In this document: positions 1 through 6,773 of the stretch, one piece after another | How the letters are laid out: the number at the start of each line of letters is the position of its first letter | Position numbering within the stretch: the first letter of the stretch is position 1 | Made by a program: the position numbers and the translations under genes | Notes under the pieces: generated by a model | Database searches by the model: none | What the model was told of the DNA's origin: nothing | What the model saw: the letters and a program-made list of their open reading frames with translations, nothing else | Assembly (NCBI GenBank): GCA_964563925.1 | Contig: CAZLZD010000098.1 | Coordinates: 1-8,555 of the forward strand | Length of the DNA: 8,555 bases | Source: JAUILA01 sp964563925 | Lineage (GTDB): Bacteria; Bacteroidota; Bacteroidia; Cytophagales; Cyclobacteriaceae | Direction of reading: 5' to 3'

Positions 1-517
1 TGAGCAATGGAATAGTATAGTTATTGAGAAGATGTACCCATTCATTTTCCTGTTCTTTCAGATTGACAATGCTCGAAGACCAGTTACTCAAATAACGTCT
101 CAGAGAATCATTCCGGATAAGCTGGACTTTTTCAGAATTCAGTTCCTCATTTTGAATGGGATCAAAGGTAGGGGCCAGTAATATCACACTGATTTTTCGG
201 TACAAGGTGTCTATGTGGACTTCCTCCTTTGAATCCATGTATGCCAGCACCTCCGCGGATTGCTGCATGATATTCTCGCGCAGCTGAATTTTACTCTCCA
301 GCTGCGCCAGATTCGATTTAAATTCGTCGGACAGCTGGCGTAGAATTTTCTGCTCCTGGATTCTGTCCTTCCGGTTTTCATTCCAGTTATTGATCTGCAA
401 GGCGATCAGGATCCCAATCACTACCAGCACGATCTCACCGACTGCATACTTCAGGTATTTGCCCGTGTTGTTATTTTCCAGTAAGGTGTAACGGATTCTT
501 CGAAAGAACTTAAGCAT
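1..517 (-). CDS. DUF6090-family single-pass membrane protein, 3' end outside window
   Basis: The frame starts at the ATG complementary to 515-517 and stays open for 172 codons to the window edge, so the C-terminus is missing. The start MLKFFRRIRY, the hydrophobic segment at residues about 25-41 (GEIVLVVIGILIAL) and the following QINNWNENRK are the hallmark of the DUF6090 family of Bacteroidota. I read it as a short positively charged cytoplasmic tail, one membrane helix, then a Gln/Glu/Lys-rich, probably coiled-coil region (about 48-95) and a largely helical extracytoplasmic domain. The family is common and often present in several copies per genome, but its molecular function is not known to me. 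The ATG is chosen because the family begins exactly here; the nearby ATGs upstream are out of frame. It lies 55 bp downstream of the permease gene on the same strand, so co-transcription is possible but not shown. Family assignment is confident; role is unknown. Confidence 0.88.
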   Translation of the reverse strand, partial: MLKFFRRIRYTLLENNNTGKYLKYAVGEIVLVVIGILIALQINNWNENRKDRIQEQKILRQLSDEFKSNLAQLESKIQLRENIMQQSAEVLAYMDSKEEVHIDTLYRKISVILLAPTFDPIQNEELNSEKVQLIRNDSLRRYLSNWSSSIVNLKEQENEWVHLLNNYTIPLL

Positions 518-522
518 GTATC

Positions 523-542
523 ATTCGTCGGTTTACACGAAT
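523..542 (-). repeat. Short inverted repeat just upstream of the DUF6090 gene
   Basis: A perfect 6-bp inverted repeat, ATTCGT (523-528) and ACGAAT (537-542), has an 8-base spacer and ends 5 bp before the start codon of the DUF6090 gene. In RNA it would be a weak hairpin close to the ribosome landing site. On the minus strand its distal arm overlaps TATATTCG, a one-mismatch fit to the Bacteroidota -7 element TAnnTTTG, but no TTG lies at the expected -33 distance. It could be a small operator, a leader hairpin or chance. Confidence 0.25.
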
Positions 543-572
543 ATACCATGTTCCGCGGATTTTTTTTATGCC

Positions 573-2897
573 TCATTCCTCCTTAAGCGAATCCACCGGG
601 TTATGCAGGGCCACCTTCAATGATTGTGCGCTGACGGTAAAGATTGCAAGGATGAAGCTGAGCACAACGGCCACTACAAGAAGAAGTACGGAAATTCCCA
701 CGCGATTGGCGAAATCCTCCAGCCACCCGTCCAGGTACCAGATAGCCGCAGGAATGGCAATTAAGTTACCTATCAGGACGAGAACCAGGAAATCACTGTT
801 CATCTTGTAAAGTATGTGGCTCACCGAGGCACCCATCACTTTCCGGATCGCTATTTCCTTTTTTCTGCGCTGTGCAGTAAACAAGGACAACCCGTATAAA
901 CCAAGTGCCGATATAATAACCGCGATGACCACAAACATGTAAAACACCCTGGCCAGTCGTTCCTCTTTCTTATACGCGTTATTGACCGTCTCATCCAGGA
1001 ATGAAATTTCAATGGGTTCCTCAGGATAGTATTCCTTGTTTAGGGAGGAGATGTCTTCAATGAGTTGCCCTGTATTTGTGCCATTTGTACGCACGAAGAA
1101 ATTATCCCCAGTCTCCGTGTAGTATACAAACAAAGGGCCTGCGTTCTGGGACAGCCTTACAAAATCAAAATTATTGATAATGCCCACGATGGTATGGGAG
1201 GACCCTGAAGGGAACTGGAGTTCTGTGTGAAGGGCTGAATTACCGATGATCTCTGCAAAGTTCTCATTCACAATCACGTTGGTCCATGAGCTGTCTGCCG
1301 CCGAACCAGTAAACAATTCACCCTGGAGCAATTGCATGTCAAACACTTTATCAAAGTCCTTGTTCACGCCAAAATAGCTGTAAAAAGGGTTGATATCAGG
1401 GTCCTTCCCGGCCCATTCCAGGGTTCCCCCGTTGCTGTAGACCGAATTGGGAATATGCGTGGCCGTCGTGACGGCAACCACGCCCGGCAGCTGTGATATT
1501 TTATTTTTCAGGAATCTTGATTTCTGATAGGCATCTCCGGTTATCCTGAAATGCAAAACATTCTCCCGCTGAAATCCAAGGTCTTTTGTTTTCAGAAAAT
1601 GAAGCTGATCGGTAATGGTGAGCGTGCATACGATCAGCGCGATGGAAATGGCAAACTGAAATACCACCAGCACTTTACGAAACATACTGTTGCCCGATTC
1701 AATCTGCGCCGACTTAAGAACTTTGGAAGGGTTAAAGCGGCTGAGATAAATGGCCGGGTACAAGCCGGCGAGGACCCCGGTTACCAGCACAATCCCAAAC
1801 AGCACCACGTAGGAGAGGGGGTTGTCCAGTGGCATGCTAAGTTCCTTGGCAGTGGTGATATTGAAAAGCGGCAGCAGGAGTTTCACCAGCACTAACGCAC
1901 CAAGCAGGGCCGCAAACGACAGGAGGATAGATTCTCCCAGGAACTGAAGCGACAGTTGGGTCTTTGAAGAGCCAACCGATTTCCGGATGCCTATTTCCTT
2001 GGCGCGGGTTGCGGCGTAGGCGGTGGACAGGTTGGTGAAATTAATACAGGCGATCAGGAGAATGAAGATGGCCAGCAGTCCGATCATATACACCATCTGT
2101 ACCGGGTTGTTGCCTTTGTAATGGAAATTGTACAGGTGAAAATCCTTTAGCGGGTGGGTGAACAATTCCGCGGTTGTTTCCTGGGGTTCTTTCAGGGTAT
2201 TGAGAATCTTTTCATTGAAATCGGTCATGGAGACATTTTTCTCCACCTTGATCAGCGTAAACGGGTTATTGCTGCCCCAGGCATTCACATCGATGCCAAA
2301 CTCCTCCTGGAAGGCCACATGCTGGAATACGTCACCATGTACAAATGAATTCGAAGGATACGCGTGCAGGATACCTACAATCACCAGCTGCTTGTCCGCA
2401 TTCAGAATACTCTTGCCCAGTGCATCGCCGTCAAAATGCCTTTCGGCAAAGTCATCCGAAACGATGGCCGAGTATTTATCGAAATTCTCCACACTGCCGG
2501 CCTTGAGCGGAAGGGTAAGGATGCTGAACATTTCAGGATCTGCATAAATCGCGTCTTCATAGAATCCTTCCTCATCAATCACATAGTTTGTGTTACCCCG
2601 GTACAGGTACCTCGACGCGGCGATGATCTCGGGGTATTCTGACGACAGGTGCTCTTTAATGGCAAAAGGCATGTTGCCAAAGCTATGGGCTTCCCCGTTG
2701 TAAAACTGGTCCTGCGCCATGACATGGATCTGGTCAAGGTCATCATGGAACTGATCGTAATTGATCTCATCCAGTATCCATAACGATATGAGTATGAAGC
2801 TTGTAAGTCCGGATACTAAACCTATCAGATTAATCATGGCGAAGGTCTTGTTACGCACCAGGACGCGAAATGCGATTTTGAAAATATTACGGATCAT
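573..2897 (-). CDS. FtsX/MacB-type ABC transporter permease
   Basis: A complete 774-residue protein with duplicated MacB_PCD-FtsX architecture. I see about eight membrane helices: near 20-42, 268-292, 318-343, 361-383, 407-428, 651-673, 703-721 and 735-757. Large extracytoplasmic domains lie at about 43-265 and 430-645. Each FtsX half carries the cytoplasmic coupling motif after its first core helix: RAKEIGIRKSVGSS (298-311) and RRKKEIAIRKVMGAS (677-691), expected to contact a separate ATPase. Bacteroidota genomes hold many such stand-alone permeases of about 780-800 residues, usually annotated as putative ABC transporter permease or efflux or antimicrobial-peptide transport proteins. MacB-type proteins are generally mechanotransmitters rather than classical channels. 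No ATP-binding subunit or adaptor is visible here, so the partner and substrate are unknown. The start ATG follows the family beginning (MIRN-FK-AFR). It is transcribed away from pta, and its leader contains a short inverted repeat. Confidence 0.95.
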   Translation of the reverse strand: MIRNIFKIAFRVLVRNKTFAMINLIGLVSGLTSFILISLWILDEINYDQFHDDLDQIHVMAQDQFYNGEAHSFGNMPFAIKEHLSSEYPEIIAASRYLYRGNTNYVIDEEGFYEDAIYADPEMFSILTLPLKAGSVENFDKYSAIVSDDFAERHFDGDALGKSILNADKQLVIVGILHAYPSNSFVHGDVFQHVAFQEEFGIDVNAWGSNNPFTLIKVEKNVSMTDFNEKILNTLKEPQETTAELFTHPLKDFHLYNFHYKGNNPVQMVYMIGLLAIFILLIACINFTNLSTAYAATRAKEIGIRKSVGSSKTQLSLQFLGESILLSFAALLGALVLVKLLLPLFNITTAKELSMPLDNPLSYVVLFGIVLVTGVLAGLYPAIYLSRFNPSKVLKSAQIESGNSMFRKVLVVFQFAISIALIVCTLTITDQLHFLKTKDLGFQRENVLHFRITGDAYQKSRFLKNKISQLPGVVAVTTATHIPNSVYSNGGTLEWAGKDPDINPFYSYFGVNKDFDKVFDMQLLQGELFTGSAADSSWTNVIVNENFAEIIGNSALHTELQFPSGSSHTIVGIINNFDFVRLSQNAGPLFVYYTETGDNFFVRTNGTNTGQLIEDISSLNKEYYPEEPIEISFLDETVNNAYKKEERLARVFYMFVVIAVIISALGLYGLSLFTAQRRKKEIAIRKVMGASVSHILYKMNSDFLVLVLIGNLIAIPAAIWYLDGWLEDFANRVGISVLLLVVAVVLSFILAIFTVSAQSLKVALHNPVDSLKEE

Positions 2898-2916
2898 GCT
2901 CGTAGGGTATTAAATG

Positions 2917-2935
2917 GACCCCTTACACAGGGGTC
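2917..2935 (-). promoter_or_regulatory. Inverted repeat in the leader of the permease gene
   Basis: GACCCC (2917-2922) and GGGGTC (2930-2935) form a perfect 6-bp inverted repeat around a 7-base loop, its nearest edge about 20 bp before the permease start codon. If transcribed it would make a GC-rich hairpin in the 5' leader; as DNA it could be an operator. Both arms contain the hexamer ACCCCT or AGGGGT, which recurs at 3081-3086 and 3242-3247 in the same intergenic region. No U-tract follows, so it is not a terminator. I found no convincing -33/-7 promoter pair for the permease gene. Function is inferred only from position and symmetry. Confidence 0.35.
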
Positions 2936-2999
2936 TTTACGGAATAGACTACAATTTTCTGAATAGGTTGCGTCGGTGGTCCTGATTATTTTTGGAAGT

Positions 3000-3033
3000 C
3001 CGGAAGGAGGGATGGGAGGAAACCGGACGGAGG
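3000..3033. repeat. 23-bp-spaced direct repeat CCGGAnGGAGG
   Basis: CCGGAAGGAGG (3000-3010) and CCGGACGGAGG (3023-3033) match at 10 of 11 positions and lie 23 bp apart, about two helical turns, within a purine-rich segment. A third GGAGG sits between them at 3015-3019. The repeat is in the middle of the divergent region, more than 100 bp from the permease start and more than 230 bp from the pta start. It could be a paired binding site for a regulator or simple low-complexity sequence. The rest of the 2898-3267 gap outside the listed elements shows no reading frame or RNA gene that I can support. Confidence 0.3.
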
Positions 3034-3210
3034 AATTTTCAGCCATCTGATCCCTCTTTCCTTTGAAAGTTTAACTTCTCAGGGGTGCTATGAAAGCCCT
3101 GACATTATCTCTGCCTGAATATTTGTCTACCTGACAGGGCAGAAAATGGTCTTTTCCGAATTCTCCAATAGCCAATATGAGATTAGTCATGTATGTATAT
3201 GGCGCAGGTG

Positions 3211-3240
3211 TTGGTTTTTCCTTCGAAGGTTATATAATTT
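3211..3240 (+). promoter_or_regulatory. Candidate promoter of the pta-ackA operon
   Basis: TTG at 3211-3213 and TATAATTT at 3233-3240 are separated by 19 bp, the spacing known for Bacteroidota primary-sigma promoters (-33 TTG, -7 TAnnTTTG). The -7 match is imperfect at the TTTG part, though TATAAT is also a good general -10 sequence. It would start transcription near 3246-3248, giving a leader of about 20 bases before the pta ATG at 3268. That ATG is preceded by an A-run rather than a Shine-Dalgarno sequence, as is usual in this phylum. The call rests on motif and position only. Confidence 0.45.
3220..3229. promoter_or_regulatory. Perfect 10-bp palindrome in the pta promoter spacer
   Basis: CCTTCGAAGG is a perfect 10-bp palindrome lying entirely between the proposed -33 and -7 elements of the pta promoter. 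This is where a repressor dimer or a promoter-distorting activator could bind. The palindrome does not extend outwards and has no spacer, so it is a short site for a typical helix-turn-helix dimer and may be coincidental. Confidence 0.3.
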
Positions 3241-3267
3241 CACCCCTTCAGAAATCCGATTGAAAAA

Positions 3268-5370
3268 ATGGCCAATTCCCTGTATGTTACCACCTCCGAA
3301 CCCCATTCCGGTAAGTCTTTAATCTGCCTGGGCATCATGGATAATGTGCTCCGGCGAACCAGAAGGGTATCCTTCTTTCGTCCGATTATCACGAGCAAGG
3401 ATCCCGAGGTGAAGGACAAGAACATTGAACTCATTCTCCGGCATTTCAAACTGGATCAGGCCTATGAGGAAGCCTATGCTTTTCACCAAAACGAAGCGGA
3501 AGCCCTGATATCCGCCGGTCAGACCAATGAGTTGCTGGATAAAATCATTCAGAAATACAAAAAACTGGAACGCAAGAGCGATTTTATCCTTTGTGAGGGG
3601 ACGGACTTCATCAACGAAAGCAGTGTTTTTGAATTTGGCATAAATGTTCAGGTAGCCAAGAATCTGGGGAGCCCGGTATTGATTATCGGTCGCGGGGATT
3701 TGGGCAGGTCGCCCGAGGAGACACTTACCCCGATACGACTGGCCATCGAAAGCTTTCACGAGCAGGATTATGACGTGGTGGGAGCCATTGTAAACCGGAC
3801 CAATCCGGCCCTGAGAGAACCTCTGCTGAAAGCGATGGAAAAGCATCTGCCTTCTCAAAACTTATTCCTGGCGGCAATCCCGTCCAGTGAATTGCTGAAA
3901 AGTCCGACCGTGAAAGAAATAGCCGAACATCTTGACGCCAAAGTCCTGTATGGACGGGAACAGTTGAATAATCAGGTCTACAGGTATTCCATCGCGGCAA
4001 TGCAATTGCAAAACTACCTGACCAAGATTACCGACAACTGCCTTGTTATCACTCCGGGTGACAGGGGGGAAATTATCGTCGGCACCTTACAGGCACACCT
4101 GTCCAAGAACTATCCCCAAATTGCCGCCATAGTGCTTTCTACCGGACTGCACCCGGACCCGGCCATCATCAAATTACTGGATGGTATCCCGGATATCATC
4201 CCTATTCTTGCGGTGGAATCCAATACCTATGAAACCGCAACCATGATCAACCAGATACGGGCATATATCACGCCGGACAACACAGCTAAAATCCACGCCA
4301 GTCTCAGGTTGTTTGGAGAATATGTCGATATGGAACAGCTGGAAAGCCGGACAAGCCGGATTGAATCCAGGGGAATGACCCCCAGGATGTTTCAGTTCGT
4401 CCTCACACAAAAAGCACTCTCCTCAAAGAAACATATCGTATTGCCGGAAGGGGAAGATGAACGAATACTGAAGGCGGCAGAGATATTGGTGGCACAGGGT
4501 ATTGTTGAACTGACACTGCTGGGCGTCAAAGAAAAGATTGAAAAGAAAATCCTGATGCTGGGGCTTAACCTCAATGAAAGAAATAGTAACATCATTGAAC
4601 CGGAGAAAAGCCAGCGATTCCAGGAGTATGTGGATACTTTTTATTCGTTGAGAAAGGAAAAAGGGATTACCCGGGATATGGCCACGGATGCCATGCTGGA
4701 TGTGTCTTACTTCGGTACCATGATGGTCTATCAGGGTGAAGCGGATGGTATGGTATCCGGAGCGGTTCATACCACGCAGCATACCATCCGTCCCGCGCTG
4801 CAATTTGTTAAAACAAAGCCCGGGTACTCCCTGGTTTCATCGTTGTTTTTTATGTGCCTGGAAGACCGTGTACTGGCGTATGCGGATTGTGCCATCAACC
4901 CCAACCCGAATGCTTCTGAATTGGCCGAGATTGCCATGGCGACGGCACATACCGCCAAAGCATTCGGCATCGAACCCCGGGTAGCCATGCTGTCCTATTC
5001 CTCCGGTAAGTCCGGAAAAGGAGCCGATGTGGAAAAAGTACGGGAAGCCACGGAAATCGTGCTGTCCAGGAACCCGGATTTCAAAATAGAGGGGCCCCTG
5101 CAATATGACGCGGCGGTCGACCTGGAGGTGGGAGAGAAAAAGGTGCCGGGTTCTGAAGTGGCCGGGAAAGCCACGGTCCTGGTATTCCCCGATCTGAACA
5201 CGGGCAATAATACATATAAAGCTGTGCAGCGCGAAACGGGCGCGGTGGCCATCGGGCCGGTGCTGCAGGGACTGAATAAACCGGTGAATGACCTGAGCCG
5301 GGGTTGTACCGTAACCGATATTGTCAATACGGTAATCATTACAGCGATACAGGCACAACACAATGGATGA
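3268..5370 (+). CDS. pta: Phosphate acetyltransferase, long form with N-terminal BioD-like and DRTGG domains
   Basis: Cytoplasmic enzyme that converts acetyl-CoA and phosphate to acetyl phosphate and CoA, reversibly, as the first step of the Pta-AckA pathway. At 700 residues it has the full length of the long Pta class. The N-terminal part, about 1-210, is a BioD-like P-loop-fold domain beginning VTTSEPHSGKS (7-17). The middle, about 215-330, is a DRTGG-type regulatory domain with VITPGDRGEI (260-269). The catalytic PTA_PTB domain spans about 375-695, with SYSSGKSGKG (576-585), PDLNTGNNTYKAVQR (641-655) and KPVNDLSRGC (671-680). By recollection of the Methanosarcina thermophila enzyme, its active-site Ser309, Arg310 and Asp316 correspond to Ser677, Arg678 and Asp684, all present. 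The start fits the family N-terminus and follows an A-rich leader. The stop lies 16 bp before the preferred ackA start, indicating one operon. I see no defects. Confidence 0.97.
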   Translation: MANSLYVTTSEPHSGKSLICLGIMDNVLRRTRRVSFFRPIITSKDPEVKDKNIELILRHFKLDQAYEEAYAFHQNEAEALISAGQTNELLDKIIQKYKKLERKSDFILCEGTDFINESSVFEFGINVQVAKNLGSPVLIIGRGDLGRSPEETLTPIRLAIESFHEQDYDVVGAIVNRTNPALREPLLKAMEKHLPSQNLFLAAIPSSELLKSPTVKEIAEHLDAKVLYGREQLNNQVYRYSIAAMQLQNYLTKITDNCLVITPGDRGEIIVGTLQAHLSKNYPQIAAIVLSTGLHPDPAIIKLLDGIPDIIPILAVESNTYETATMINQIRAYITPDNTAKIHASLRLFGEYVDMEQLESRTSRIESRGMTPRMFQFVLTQKALSSKKHIVLPEGEDERILKAAEILVAQGIVELTLLGVKEKIEKKILMLGLNLNERNSNIIEPEKSQRFQEYVDTFYSLRKEKGITRDMATDAMLDVSYFGTMMVYQGEADGMVSGAVHTTQHTIRPALQFVKTKPGYSLVSSLFFMCLEDRVLAYADCAINPNPNASELAEIAMATAHTAKAFGIEPRVAMLSYSSGKSGKGADVEKVREATEIVLSRNPDFKIEGPLQYDAAVDLEVGEKKVPGSEVAGKATVLVFPDLNTGNNTYKAVQRETGAVAIGPVLQGLNKPVNDLSRGCTVTDIVNTVIITAIQAQHNG

Positions 5371-5386
5371 GTCAAAATTTGAGAAA

Positions 5387-6598
5387 ATGAAAGTATTGGT
5401 GCTTAATGCGGGAAGTTCCTCGATCAAATACCAGCTCTTCGAGATGCCGGATAAACAGGTTCTGTTGTCCGGTTCAGTCGAGAAAATAGGAGAGACGAAT
5501 GGTTCGGTGACCCACAAAGTTTTCAATCCGGATGGATCGGCAAGGAAGCATCAATTCCAGGCTGTCATAACTGACCATCAGAACGCCTTAACACGAATTG
5601 TGGACCTCTTACTCGACACAGAGTGGGGCGTGATCAAAGAGGCGAATGAAATTGCCGCCATCGGACACCGCGTAGTTCACGGGGGCGAGAAATTCTCTGA
5701 GCCGATCATTATCTCGGAGAATGTTCTCGAGGAACTCAGGAAACTTTCCTTTCTGGCTCCATTGCACAACCCGGCCAATATCAGGGGAATTGAAATCGCT
5801 TCGGATATTTTTGCGCAATCGGTTCAGGTAGCCGTATTTGACACTGCCTTTCACCAGACGATGCCGGATTATGCGTTTCGCTACGCCATTCCCGAAGGTT
5901 ATTACCGGGAAGACGGCCTGAGGGCCTATGGTTTTCACGGCACCTCGCACCAGTTCGTTTCCAGGGAGGCCGCGCGGTTTTTATCGATGGAGCCAGCGCA
6001 ATTCAATGGCATCTCCATCCATTTGGGAAACGGCTGCAGCATGACGGCCATACAGAATGGAAAAAGCGTGGATACCTCGATGGGGTTAACGCCGCTGGGC
6101 GGACTGATCATGGGGACAAGAAGCGGCGATATTGATCCGTCGCTCATCCTATTCATGGCAAAATACCTGGACATGACGGTGGAGGAGATCGATCAACTTT
6201 TGAATAAAGAAAGTGGACTGAAGGGACTGGCAGGAAGTAATGACCTGCGGGATGTGATTGACCGGTATCACAAACAGGATCCCGGGGCGCAGCTGGCGGT
6301 GGCCATGTATGTTTACAGGATAAAAAAGTATATCGGTGCCTATGCAGCGGCGTTGGGGCACCTCGACGCCATTATTTTTACCGCCGGAGTAGGGGAGAAC
6401 AGTGCCTTCATCCGGGAGAAAGTATGTGAAGGCCTCAATATTATAGGGATCAGGCTTGATAAAGAATTAAACGAAACCGGTCAGGCCGGAATACGTGCCA
6501 TTGAATCGGCTGAAAGTAATGTAAAAATCCTGGTGGTTCCGACGAATGAAGAACTCGAAATTGCCAGCCAGGCATTTCCTTTTGTGGAAAAGAGTTAA
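5387..6598 (+). CDS. ackA: Acetate kinase
   Basis: Transfers phosphate between acetyl phosphate and ADP to give acetate and ATP, the energy-yielding second half of the Pta-AckA pathway; cytoplasmic and of the ASKHA sugar kinase/actin fold. From this start it is 403 residues, the usual length. By recollection of the M. thermophila enzyme, catalytic residues Asn7, Arg91, Asp148, His180, Arg241 and Glu384 map to Asn7, Arg95, Asp152, His184, Arg245 and Glu388, a constant offset of four after the first. Signature stretches are LNAGSSSIKY (6-15), FDTAFHQTMP (151-160), GFHGTSH (182-188) and TAGVGENSAFIRE (332-344). I chose ATG 5387 because the family starts with MKVLVLNAGSSS. An in-frame ATG at 5363 would add eight non-conserved residues and overlap the pta stop by 8 bp, so translational coupling from that start cannot be excluded. 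Neither start has a Shine-Dalgarno sequence. Confidence 0.97.
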   Translation: MKVLVLNAGSSSIKYQLFEMPDKQVLLSGSVEKIGETNGSVTHKVFNPDGSARKHQFQAVITDHQNALTRIVDLLLDTEWGVIKEANEIAAIGHRVVHGGEKFSEPIIISENVLEELRKLSFLAPLHNPANIRGIEIASDIFAQSVQVAVFDTAFHQTMPDYAFRYAIPEGYYREDGLRAYGFHGTSHQFVSREAARFLSMEPAQFNGISIHLGNGCSMTAIQNGKSVDTSMGLTPLGGLIMGTRSGDIDPSLILFMAKYLDMTVEEIDQLLNKESGLKGLAGSNDLRDVIDRYHKQDPGAQLAVAMYVYRIKKYIGAYAAALGHLDAIIFTAGVGENSAFIREKVCEGLNIIGIRLDKELNETGQAGIRAIESAESNVKILVVPTNEELEIASQAFPFVEKS

Positions 6599-6622
6599 GT
6601 CCGGATCAAACCAGATTCTTTC

Positions 6623-6657
6623 CCAGCACGATCCGGTGCTCTGACACCGGTAGCTGG
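6623..6657 (+). terminator. Two-part hairpin after ackA, possible transcript end
   Basis: CCGGTG (6633-6638) and CACCGG (6645-6650) form a perfect 6-bp stem with a 6-base loop. An outer 5-bp stem, CCAGC (6623-6627) with GCTGG (6653-6657), can extend it across a 5-base/2-base internal loop. It begins 25 bp after the ackA stop and is the strongest hairpin in the 175-bp gap. No U-run follows directly: the next bases are AT-rich (ATGAATAAATTATT), and the TTTTTT at 6699-6704 is over 40 bases away. It may be a weak terminator or an RNA-stabilising 3' structure of the pta-ackA message. Confidence 0.4.
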
Positions 6658-6717
6658 ATGAATAAATTATTGTCTATCTCCTGCGCCCACTCCACCTGTT
6701 TTTTCTTTCATTAACCA

Positions 6718-6747
6718 TTGGTGCTTATTATCAGGTGATTATCTTTA
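6718..6747 (+). promoter_or_regulatory. Candidate promoter of the PLC/P1-nuclease-like gene
   Basis: TTG (6718-6720) and TATCTTTA (6740-6747) are spaced by exactly 19 bp and match the Bacteroidota -33 TTG / -7 TAnnTTTG pattern at all defined positions except the last. Transcription would begin near 6753-6755, about 20 bases before the ATG at 6774. This supports the gene being its own transcription unit rather than part of the pta-ackA operon. Confidence 0.45.
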
Positions 6748-6773
6748 TTTAACGCAATTTTATTCTGCTGCTT

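Noticed and set aside
552..567. Palindrome TCCGCGGA followed by eight T residues, resembling a plus-strand terminator
   Set aside because: The palindrome has no loop and so cannot form a proper hairpin, and both flanking genes are on the minus strand, where the run reads as A.
568..810. An 80-codon plus-strand open frame near the end of the permease gene
   Set aside because: It is antisense to the last membrane helices of the permease and has a Ser/Thr/Arg-rich composition without any domain.
3096..3140. GCCCTG and CAGGGC as an inverted repeat in the divergent region
   Set aside because: Six base pairs separated by 33 bases with no extension on either side; too weak to call.
3319..3858. A 179-codon minus-strand open frame inside pta
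   Set aside because: Entirely antisense to the BioD-like domain of Pta, with no motif or promoter; a shadow frame.
4837..5526. A 229-codon open frame on the minus strand across the pta-ackA junction
   Set aside because: It is antisense to two confidently identified conserved enzymes, has no recognisable family features and is rich in residues expected from reading GC-balanced codons backwards.
6693..6737. CACCTG and CAGGTG as an inverted repeat upstream of the last gene
   Set aside because: Only 6 bp with a 33-base AT-rich spacer; easily expected by chance and not centred on the promoter-like elements.
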